From the NCBI GenBank assembly GCA_016203455.1, contig JACQMR010000007.1, positions 1-60,123 of the forward strand: a stretch of 60,123 nucleotides of DNA, given 5' to 3'. Each line of letters starts with the position of its first letter. Positions within the stretch are counted from its first letter, which is position 1. Position numbers and translations under genes: made by a program. Source of the stretch: Candidatus Wildermuthbacteria bacterium. Lineage in GTDB: Bacteria > Patescibacteriota > Minisyncoccia > Minisyncoccales > UBA10102. This document shows, in pieces, positions 47,281-54,914 of this stretch. Below the pieces are notes generated by a model. That model was given only the letters and a program-made list of their open reading frames with translations, made no database searches and had not been told where the DNA came from.

Positions 47281-48066
47281 ATGTCTCAATATTATTCAGG
47301 AAAACGGGGCAGAAATCTCTATGAACCCAACGCGAAGGGCCAGTTTCGGCTTTCGCGGTCCCGCATTGAAAACTTTTTGAAATGCCCCCGCTGTTTTTAC
47401 ATAGACAGGAGATTGGGAGTGGATCAGCCGCCCGGGTATCCGTTTACCTTAAACTCCGCGGTGGACGCGCTGTTAAAAAAAGAATTCAACATTCACAGGG
47501 CGGAACAATCCGCGCATCCTTTGTTTTCGCAGTACGGCATTGACGCGGTGCCTTTTGAGCATCCCATGATGGATACATGGAGAGAAACGCTGGAGGGTAT
47601 GCAGTATTTCCATGAGGCAAGCGGGTTTTTGGTAACGGGAGCCGTGGATGACATTTGGAAAAATTCCAAAGGGGAGTTGCATGTGGTGGACTATAAAGCA
47701 ACCGCAAAGAACGGCGAGGTTAGCATAGACGCGGAATGGCAGAAGGGATACAAAAATCAGATAGAAATGTATCAGTGGCTTTTGCGCCGTCAAAAAGACG
47801 GCTTCGCGGTTTCTTCAGTGGGGTATTTTGTATATGTAAACGGAAAAACAGACGCGAAAGCGTTTGATTCAAAGCTGGAATTTGAAGTAAAGGTTATCCC
47901 GTACGAGGGAGACGATTCTTGGGTGGAGGGAAAACTTATGGAGATAAAAGAATGCCTGGATTCTGAAAAACTTCCGCCTGCTTCGTCTGATTGCGATTTT
48001 TGCGTGTACAGAAAGGCGGTTCAGGACGAACTGCTTAAATTCTCGGGCGCAAAGAGCGCGGAATGA
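47281..48066 (+). CDS. PD-(D/E)XK (RecB/Cas4-like) nuclease
   Basis: LSRSRIENFLKCPRCFYIDRRLG, ELHVVDYKATAKN, C-terminal CDFCVYRK. Confidence 0.8.
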   Translation: MSQYYSGKRGRNLYEPNAKGQFRLSRSRIENFLKCPRCFYIDRRLGVDQPPGYPFTLNSAVDALLKKEFNIHRAEQSAHPLFSQYGIDAVPFEHPMMDTWRETLEGMQYFHEASGFLVTGAVDDIWKNSKGELHVVDYKATAKNGEVSIDAEWQKGYKNQIEMYQWLLRRQKDGFAVSSVGYFVYVNGKTDAKAFDSKLEFEVKVIPYEGDDSWVEGKLMEIKECLDSEKLPPASSDCDFCVYRKAVQDELLKFSGAKSAE

Positions 48067-50978
48067 AGTTTGACGAACTCTACGGGAAACTGAATCCCGA
48101 GCAAAAAGAAGCGGTGGATGCCATTGAGGGTCCGGTTATGGTGGTGGCGGGTCCGGGCACCGGCAAAACCCATGTGCTTGCTTTGAGGATCGCGAACATA
48201 CTCAAAGAAACAGACACGGACCCGGAGAACATTCTTGCCCTAACCTTTACCGAAGGCGCCGCTTCTGAAATGAGAAGGCGGCTGTTGGATGTGATAGGGC
48301 CTGCCGCGTATCGCTTGGCTATTTTTACTTTTCACGGGTTTTGCAATGAAGTTATCAAAAGCCATCCCGAGGATTTTGCAGATGTGCTTGGATCAATTCC
48401 CGTGGGAGACGCGGACAGGTGGCGCGTGGCGGAGGGCGTTCTTGAAAAGGGTTTTGCCGTATTGCGTCCTCTCGGAAATCCCTCGTATTATATTGGTCCC
48501 TTGCTTTCCGCGGTGAGCGATTTGAAGCGAGAGGGCATCGGGGAAAAGGAATTTTCCGTATTGGTTGAGAAAGAAGCCGAGGATCTGGCGAGCGAGAGCG
48601 CGCCCGGAACCAAGTATAAAGATTTGGAACGCCGGATTGAACAAAACAGGGAACTCGCCTTATTCTATAAACTCTATGAAGTATCTTTGAAAGAAAGGGG
48701 GTTTTATGATTATGACGACATGATTCTCAAGGTGGTGGAGGAGCTTAACCGCAACGAGGAGTTATTGCGGTCTTTGCAAGAGACATACCATTATGTGCTG
48801 GCAGACGAGCATCAGGATGTGAACAACGGGCAGAATAAGGTACTGGAGATGCTGTGCTCATATCACGATTCGCCCAATCTTTTTATCGTGGGGGATGAAA
48901 AGCAGGCGATTTTCAGGTTTCAGGGCGCGTCTCTTGAAAATTTCAGGTATTTTCGCAAAAAGTATCCAAAAGCAAAAACCGTTTTTTTAAGAAAAAATTA
49001 CAGATCTCATCAGAATGTGCTTGATATTGCCTCTTCTCTTATGGGAGAAAAGCCGGGGACTCTTGAGGCGCAAAATCAGGCGGAAAAAAATAAAATCAAA
49101 ATTTGGGCGTTTGAAAATCCGGAGGAGGAACTGCTTTTTCTCGCGCGAGCAATAAAAAAGAAGATTGACGCGGGCGTTGAGCCAAGTGAAATTGCCGTGC
49201 TGGTGAGGGAGAACAAAGACGCAAAGCAGGTTGCCACGGCTTTGCAAAAGACGGGCATTCCTTTTGTATTGGAAAGCGACGAGGATCTTTTGGAGGACGA
49301 GGATATCAAAAAGTTTCTTTCTATTCTTGAATTGTTTGGGGATTTCGGGAACGAAGAACTGCTGGTTCCGGTTTTGCATGTTGACTTTTTGGGAGTGGAT
49401 CTGCTGGCCGTGTACTCCATTTTTTCTCGCGCAAGAAAGAAGGGGATAAGCGCGTTCGCGGAGTTTCGCCGGGCGGCTCCGGATATATACGAAACGCTTT
49501 TGCGTTTAGCTCAAAAAAGTTCGTTCGCTTCGCTCTTGGATATACTGGAAGAAACAGCGAGAGAAACGGGATTTCTGGCGTATCTTTTAAAGAAAGAAGG
49601 ACAGGAAGAAGAAAAAATGGAGAAAACGCGGAGGTTGTTTCAAAATATCCGCGCCTTGCTTGGGGAGAAAAAACAGTATCTGTTGTCTGATTTTCTTTCA
49701 TATTTGCCGGTGCTGAAAGACCGCGGCATCTCCTTAAAAAAAGGGAGCGTTTCTGCGCGCAAAGGCGTACGCGTGCTTACCGTTCATAGGGCGAAAGGCA
49801 GGGAGTTTTCTTTTGTATATGTCGCGCGGGCGGTTCAAGGCAAATGGGGAGGGAGAAGGACGCATCGTTCATTTCATTTGCCGGAAAGCGCGATGCCGGA
49901 CGGAAAAACACAAGAAGACGAGGAAGAGAGAAAACTGTTATATGTGGCTCTCACCCGGGCAAAAAAAGAATTATCCATAACATACTCCAAAGAGAATGAA
50001 GAAGGCAGGGAGCAGTTGCCTTCGCGGTTTTTGCAAGAGTTGGATTCCGCGCTGACGGATCGCGCGGAGGGTCTGTCTGCGGCAGGTGAGAAATCAGGAA
50101 TTGGCCCGGCAAGCGCGATGAGTTTTTTTCTCGCGCATGCTCCACATCCGGGGCCCTCGCTGAAAGAAAAGGAGTTTCTAAACCAGCTGTTTTTAGAGAA
50201 GGGATTTTCAGTTACCGCTCTTAATAATTATTTGTCTTGTCCGTGGAGGTATTTTTACATGAACTTGGTGCGCATACCGAGCGTGCAGACGGTTTTGCAA
50301 AGATACGGCACTGCGGCGCACGCGGCTCTGAAGATTTTTTTTGACGAATTCAGAAAGCAAGGCGCAAGCAAAAGCTCGCTCATTGTGGCGTTTGAACAGG
50401 AACTCTCCCGCCAGATGATGACAACAGAAGAATACGGGAGGGTTTTGGCAAAAGGGAAAAAAGCTTTGGCGGGGTATTACGATTTTTATTCGGATACCTG
50501 GGAGAAGAACATTTTTAACGAATTTAAGGTTGTGGAGGCCGTAGTCGCTCCAAATCTTCGGCTTACCGGAAGCGTGGATAAGATAGAAATAGTATCGGCG
50601 GGCGAGGTGAATGCGGTTGACTACAAAACCAGGACTCCGCTGTCTCGCAACCATATAGAAGGGAAGACCAAGGCGTCTTCCGGGGACTATAAGCGTCAAT
50701 TGGTGTTTTACAAGATTCTCTTGGACAAATACTGGGATGGAAAGTATACTGTGAGATCGGGCGAGATTGATTTTATTGAGCCGAATGAAAGGGGGATATA
50801 CAAGAAAGAAAAGTTTTCTTTGGAAAATCCGGAAGCTAAAGCCCTGCTGGAGTTGATTAAAAAAACGAGCGAAGAAATTTTGTCTCTCTCGTTTTGGGAT
50901 ACAATGTGCAAAGATAAGGCGTGTAAGTACTGCGCTTTGCAAAAAAGCATACGATCCGATCGGAACTTGCGGGTATAA
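48063..50978 (+). CDS. UvrD/Rep-type helicase with C-terminal PD-(D/E)XK domain
   Basis: VVAGPGTGKTHVLALRI, VLADEHQDVN, VLTVHRAKGREF, AVDYKTRT, CKYCALQ. Confidence 0.9.
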   Translation: MKFDELYGKLNPEQKEAVDAIEGPVMVVAGPGTGKTHVLALRIANILKETDTDPENILALTFTEGAASEMRRRLLDVIGPAAYRLAIFTFHGFCNEVIKSHPEDFADVLGSIPVGDADRWRVAEGVLEKGFAVLRPLGNPSYYIGPLLSAVSDLKREGIGEKEFSVLVEKEAEDLASESAPGTKYKDLERRIEQNRELALFYKLYEVSLKERGFYDYDDMILKVVEELNRNEELLRSLQETYHYVLADEHQDVNNGQNKVLEMLCSYHDSPNLFIVGDEKQAIFRFQGASLENFRYFRKKYPKAKTVFLRKNYRSHQNVLDIASSLMGEKPGTLEAQNQAEKNKIKIWAFENPEEELLFLARAIKKKIDAGVEPSEIAVLVRENKDAKQVATALQKTGIPFVLESDEDLLEDEDIKKFLSILELFGDFGNEELLVPVLHVDFLGVDLLAVYSIFSRARKKGISAFAEFRRAAPDIYETLLRLAQKSSFASLLDILEETARETGFLAYLLKKEGQEEEKMEKTRRLFQNIRALLGEKKQYLLSDFLSYLPVLKDRGISLKKGSVSARKGVRVLTVHRAKGREFSFVYVARAVQGKWGGRRTHRSFHLPESAMPDGKTQEDEEERKLLYVALTRAKKELSITYSKENEEGREQLPSRFLQELDSALTDRAEGLSAAGEKSGIGPASAMSFFLAHAPHPGPSLKEKEFLNQLFLEKGFSVTALNNYLSCPWRYFYMNLVRIPSVQTVLQRYGTAAHAALKIFFDEFRKQGASKSSLIVAFEQELSRQMMTTEEYGRVLAKGKKALAGYYDFYSDTWEKNIFNEFKVVEAVVAPNLRLTGSVDKIEIVSAGEVNAVDYKTRTPLSRNHIEGKTKASSGDYKRQLVFYKILLDKYWDGKYTVRSGEIDFIEPNERGIYKKEKFSLENPEAKALLELIKKTSEEILSLSFWDTMCKDKACKYCALQKSIRSDRNLRV

Positions 50979-50990
50979 GCCATGAATTTC

Positions 50991-51036
50991 ATCCTTAACC
51001 CCGTTAAGTTATCCACACCTTAACGGGGTTAAGGAT
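50991..51036. repeat. DnaA-box-loop hairpin copy 4 (identical to copy 1)
   Basis: ATCCTTAACCCCGTTAAG-TTATCCACAC-CTTAACGGGGTTAAGGAT. Confidence 0.9.
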
Positions 51037-51069
51037 GAACATAAGTTAATTTCGTAACTCTGTAATCAA

Positions 51070-51786
51070 ATGAAACAAGAAACCGTTGTTATTTCTCTGG
51101 GGGGTTCCGTTATTGTGCCGCGTATTTCTGACGAGGGGGGATTGAATGTCGCCTTTTTGAAAGCGTTTAAAGATATGATTGTGTCTGAAATAAAAAAAGG
51201 CGCAAGGTTTGTTATTGTGGCTGGCGGGGGAAAAACAAGCAGGGCGTATCAAAAAGATGCGTCAGTATTTTCTGATGTTACGAAAGACGATCTGGATTGG
51301 ATTGGTATTCAAGCAACGCGGCTTAATGCTTTTGCGCTGAAGGCCCTGTTTGGGGCTTTGGCATATGGTTGGGTTATAGATGGCGAGCCCTCTGTAAAAG
51401 AATTGCGCGCTCTGCGTTCCTCAAAGAAAAAGCTGTTTCTGGCGTGCGGGTGGAAGCCCGGCCAGTCCAGCGATTACGAGGCAGTCGCTTTGGCAAAGAT
51501 GTTTGGCGCGAAGTCGGCGGTAAACGCCAGCAATATTGAGTTTGTGTATGATAAAGATCCGAGTGCGTTTAAAGATGCCAAAGCGATTACGGAGATTTCG
51601 TGGAAAGAGTACAGAAGATTGATACCCGCCAAATGGACTCCCGGTCTCGGAACTCCCTTTGATCCCGTTGCTTCCCGTCTTGCGCAGAAAGAAAAGGTTA
51701 CAGTTAAGATCGTCTGCGGAACCGATCTCACAAACTTTCGCAAAGCAATTTGCCAGGAACCCTTCTCCGGCACCGTTATTGGGTAA
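51070..51786 (+). CDS. pyrH: UMP kinase (archaeal-type amino-acid-kinase family)
   Basis: VISLGGSVIVP, IVAGGGKTSRAYQ, NASNIEFVYDKDPSAFKDA. Confidence 0.85.
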   Translation: MKQETVVISLGGSVIVPRISDEGGLNVAFLKAFKDMIVSEIKKGARFVIVAGGGKTSRAYQKDASVFSDVTKDDLDWIGIQATRLNAFALKALFGALAYGWVIDGEPSVKELRALRSSKKKLFLACGWKPGQSSDYEAVALAKMFGAKSAVNASNIEFVYDKDPSAFKDAKAITEISWKEYRRLIPAKWTPGLGTPFDPVASRLAQKEKVTVKIVCGTDLTNFRKAICQEPFSGTVIG

Positions 51787-51828
51787 TCCTTAGTCTGCTT
51801 AAGCTGTGGATAACTAAGGCAGACTAAG
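51781..51828. repeat. DnaA-box-loop hairpin copy 5
   Basis: GGGTAATC-CTTAGTCTGCTTAAG-CTGTGGATAA-CTAAGGCAGACTAAG; supplies TAA stop of UMP kinase. Confidence 0.85.
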
Positions 51829-51851
51829 TTTTGCGGTATGATTTGTGCAAG

Positions 51852-51880
51852 AATCTGTGCAAGTCGGACTTGCACAGATT
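51852..51880. repeat. Tight hairpin AATCTGTGCAAGT-CGG-ACTTGCACAGATT
   Basis: 13-bp perfect arms, 3-nt loop. Confidence 0.85.
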
Positions 51881-51912
51881 GGGGATGATTTAGTTAAACT
51901 AATGTTATCATT

Positions 51913-52698
51913 GTGAATACAATGCAAAAAGAACAAGTTTTTGGAATTCTTCGCAAAGCAGGAGTGCCTTTACGCAAAGCGTTTGGGAATGTTAAAACCG
52001 TGCGAAGGAAAAAAGGAGACGCTTCAGATGATGTGACCGATCTTGATATCGCGACAGAAAGGTATATTTCCAGAGAACTCTTAAAAGTTGACTCATCCGC
52101 CGGATTTTGCGGAGAAGAGACCGGCGGCCAAAACAATCTGGAGCGTTTTTGGCTGTTAGATCCCATTGACGGGACTTCGCATTTTGTACGGGGTTTGCCT
52201 TTCTGTACAACTATGCTTGCGTTGGTTGAGAACGGGAGTGTTGTCTTTTCTGCGATTTATGATTTTATGAGAAACGAGATGTACTGGGCAGAAAAGAATA
52301 AAGGCGCCTGGAAAGAAGGAGAGCGGATATATGTCAGCAATCGAGGATTGCGAGACGCGTATGTGGGAGTTGAAGCTGATCTAAAGCACGAAAGAGCTTT
52401 AAGATCGTTTGTTTGGCTACAAGCGAATTCGGTTATTGTCCAAACGATTGATTGCGGGTTTGAGTTTGCCATGATAGCTCAAGGAAAGTTGGAAGGCAGA
52501 ATTGCTATTGATCCATGGGGAAAGGATTGGGATTTTGCTCCCGGCGCGTTTTTGGCGAAAGAAGCAGGAGCCGTGGTAAAAAACTTTGGAAGCGAATCCT
52601 ATGATTTTAAAGATCATTCGTTTTTCGTGCTTAATCAAAATACATACGAGGATTTAAAAGCGCGCGAAGATTTTCCTCTGCATGATTTGATATTGTAA
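51913..52698 (+). CDS. Inositol monophosphatase family protein
   Basis: FCGEETGG, LLDPIDGTSHFVRGLPFCTTMLAL, DPWGKDWDFAPGAFLAKEAG. Confidence 0.88.
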   Translation: MNTMQKEQVFGILRKAGVPLRKAFGNVKTVRRKKGDASDDVTDLDIATERYISRELLKVDSSAGFCGEETGGQNNLERFWLLDPIDGTSHFVRGLPFCTTMLALVENGSVVFSAIYDFMRNEMYWAEKNKGAWKEGERIYVSNRGLRDAYVGVEADLKHERALRSFVWLQANSVIVQTIDCGFEFAMIAQGKLEGRIAIDPWGKDWDFAPGAFLAKEAGAVVKNFGSESYDFKDHSFFVLNQNTYEDLKAREDFPLHDLIL

Positions 52699-52736
52699 CT
52701 TGGCCGTCAAAACTCGGTTAGATTGTTTTAAAGATT

Positions 52737-53030
52737 ATGAATATGCTCAAAGCATTTAAAAAATACTTTATCCAATTTGTTGAGTGTCATGGCGGAATGG
52801 CAAACAAGTTATTCCATATAGCGGGATTTGTCTTGATTGGCATTGGTATTTTAGAGAAGAGCATCTTCTTTGTGCTTGCCGGGGGAGTAGCTCAAGAACT
52901 GGGCCATTTTTATCAGTATGCAAAGACCAGAAATCCCAAAGAGAATCCTTTATACTGCATAAGACCCCAACTTCTATTTGCGTATCCATTATTCGCGTTG
53001 ATAATTCTCTATGTGATGCTTGCAAAATGA
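52737..53030 (+). CDS. DUF962/Mpo1-like membrane protein
   Basis: FVECHGGMANKLFHIAG...ELGHFYQYAKTRNPKENPLYCIRPQLLFAYPLF. Confidence 0.65.
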   Translation: MNMLKAFKKYFIQFVECHGGMANKLFHIAGFVLIGIGILEKSIFFVLAGGVAQELGHFYQYAKTRNPKENPLYCIRPQLLFAYPLFALIILYVMLAK

Positions 53031-53204
53031 AATCATCGCTGAAACATATTACCAGGTAATGTTTGAGTCGCCCGATAAAATTCTTTTTGAAGTTGTGTAT
53101 ATTGGGAATAAGTAGCAATTTTAGATAGAATAAAATAACTTAGTTCATTTAGGTTATTCAAAACCAACCTTAGCTCGAAACCAACCTTAGCTCGGTTAAG
53201 TTTT

Positions 53205-53275
53205 TGTGCCGGTTATGTTTTATTTGTCATAACTATTTATGCGGCCGCATGAAAAGATGCGACATACCGATAATT
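53205..53275. repeat. About 71-bp repeat A with central ATGCGGCCGCAT palindrome
   Basis: About 80% identical by eye to 54550-54620. Confidence 0.75.
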
Positions 53276-53279
53276 CGTC

Positions 53280-53327
53280 GGGTAATCCTTAGTCTGCATA
53301 ATGTGTGGATAACTAAGGCAGACTAAG
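53280..53327. repeat. DnaA-box-loop hairpin copy 6
   Basis: GGGTAATC-CTTAGTCTGCATAAT-GTGTGGATAA-CTAAGGCAGACTAAG. Confidence 0.8.
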
Positions 53328-53567
53328 TTTCACAGCTCTTTCTTTGATCCAGATTGGGGTTTCTTCGTTCTGGGTCTTAGGTTCAGTTGACTTAGGCTCC
53401 AAGCCGGCTTCTCCTTTTGCTTTGTAGATTGCTAACCAGCGCTCCAAACTACGCTTGCCATGCGGACAAACCTTAGACGCATCAATTAACCTCACTTCTT
53501 TTCTGGCTATTGGCAGTACCCATTTTAGCTTCTCCTCTTTGATTGTTTTAGTCATATGTATGCTCAT
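53313..53567 (-). pseudogene. Remnant of transposase/integrase N-terminal HTH region
   Basis: KEVRLIDASKVCPHGKRSLERWLAIYKAKGEAGLEPKSTEPKTQNEETPIWIKERAV, truncated inside hairpin copy 6. Confidence 0.55.
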
Positions 53568-53707
53568 TTCTCCATTGTAGGAGAAGCCGCCATATGTGTG
53601 TGCACATTACCGATAAAGCTTGACTTTCTTAAGTAGTCATGTTGTATATAATTCTAAGGCGGTAAATTTTGTATGCCGCCGAAGTACCTAGCAAGGAGGA
53701 TGACGCC

Positions 53708-54334
53708 ATGGCAAAGCCCGTGACCGCATCAACACAACCCATGACTGATGGCCAGATTGAAAATCTGGTCGACAAGTTCCGTGCGGCGGTGCGCAAGCAT
53801 CGGGGTGAATTCGGCTCCGATGCGGCCCAGCAAGCACTGGGGTTCGAGAACCTCGGCATGAAACTGCTGGAGCCGTTTCGCAGGCTCGTGGAGGTGGTCA
53901 GCAGTATGACCGTCCGCCATGTGAAGGTGGATCGTACCCGTACACCGCAGCAGGTTCTCAATGCTACTGGTCGCAGGCAGTGCAAAGACAGGTCCGCGGT
54001 TGCCTCTATGCCTCGCGGCGAGGAAGACGAGGGAGACATCTATTTCTTCCAGGTTGACCTCTCGGATCGTGGTGGTCACATCAGCAATGAGGATCTGGGC
54101 AAGGAGTTCAAGTGCCACGGCTTGAATCCGGTGGATCCGTACAAGCTCGCCCAGGCCAACGCCGATGACCCCGCTTTCGCCGACGAGCATCCCAACGGCA
54201 CTCAATGGAAGGATGCCGACGGAAACTGGTTTCATGCCACCTTCGGCCGCCGGCTTGGCGAGCGCGGCGTGACTGTCTTTCGGGGCGTTAGCGGCTGGTA
54301 TGGTGGCTGGTGGTTCGCTGGCCTCCGCAAGTAG
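53708..54334 (+). CDS. Hypothetical protein with C-terminal region resembling a DGR variable region
   Basis: AGCAAGGAGG RBS; C-terminus HATFGRRLGERGVTVFRGVSGWYGGWWFAGLRK. Confidence 0.6.
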   Translation: MAKPVTASTQPMTDGQIENLVDKFRAAVRKHRGEFGSDAAQQALGFENLGMKLLEPFRRLVEVVSSMTVRHVKVDRTRTPQQVLNATGRRQCKDRSAVASMPRGEEDEGDIYFFQVDLSDRGGHISNEDLGKEFKCHGLNPVDPYKLAQANADDPAFADEHPNGTQWKDADGNWFHATFGRRLGERGVTVFRGVSGWYGGWWFAGLRK

Positions 54335-54515
54335 CTCTTTGATTTTGTATCTTGGATCTTTTTGATCCTTGAGACTTGATCCTAGAGTCTACAGCCCCAC
54401 ATTCGTCTTTCGTCGCAAGCGAAGAATGGATGCGGGGCGTTTTCTTTGTTGCAATAAAAACGGAAGTAGATGAATACGCGAGAGATTACGGCTTCTTGCT
54501 ACTAAACCAAGTCTG

Positions 54516-54540
54516 ATAAACTTAGTTTAACTAAGTTTAT
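54516..54540. repeat. ATAAACTTAGTT-T-AACTAAGTTTAT palindrome
   Basis: 12-bp perfect arms, same family as 2464/4058 copies. Confidence 0.85.
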
Positions 54541-54549
54541 ACTAAGTTT

Positions 54550-54620
54550 ATGCGCCGGATAAGTTTCATGTGTCACAACTATTTATGCGGCCGCATTGAA
54601 AGATATGACATAAGGATAAT
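54550..54620. repeat. About 71-bp repeat B, direct copy of 53205-53275
   Basis: Shared AACTATTTATGCGGCCGCAT core. Confidence 0.75.
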
Positions 54621-54914
54621 TTTAAACTTGGCTAAGGAAAAGAAAAAATCCCAAGATTGACTTGGGGCGTTGGAGAGAAACATCAATTGCGAGATGTTGC
54701 CGGAATGAGCAGGCGGCCTTTGTACCAGTGAGACCCAACCCGGATATTGTTTTCCAGTATCTCTTCCTCCCCTTGAAAGTCGTTAAGCCCGCTTTTTTCT
54801 GGGTGGTTGAGATACAGGAGGTTTCCTTGGCGGAATTCCAGGGGACCTCGGCCGTCAACGAATCTTCCGCCGGTTCTTAACTGATTTTGGGATGTATGAT
54901 ACACTGTTTTTGTT

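Noticed and set aside
54516-54540. Origin-of-replication call based on DnaA-box hairpins and palindromes
   Set aside because: Copies are scattered over 38 kb rather than clustered, and no dnaA/dnaN or AT-rich unwinding region is present.
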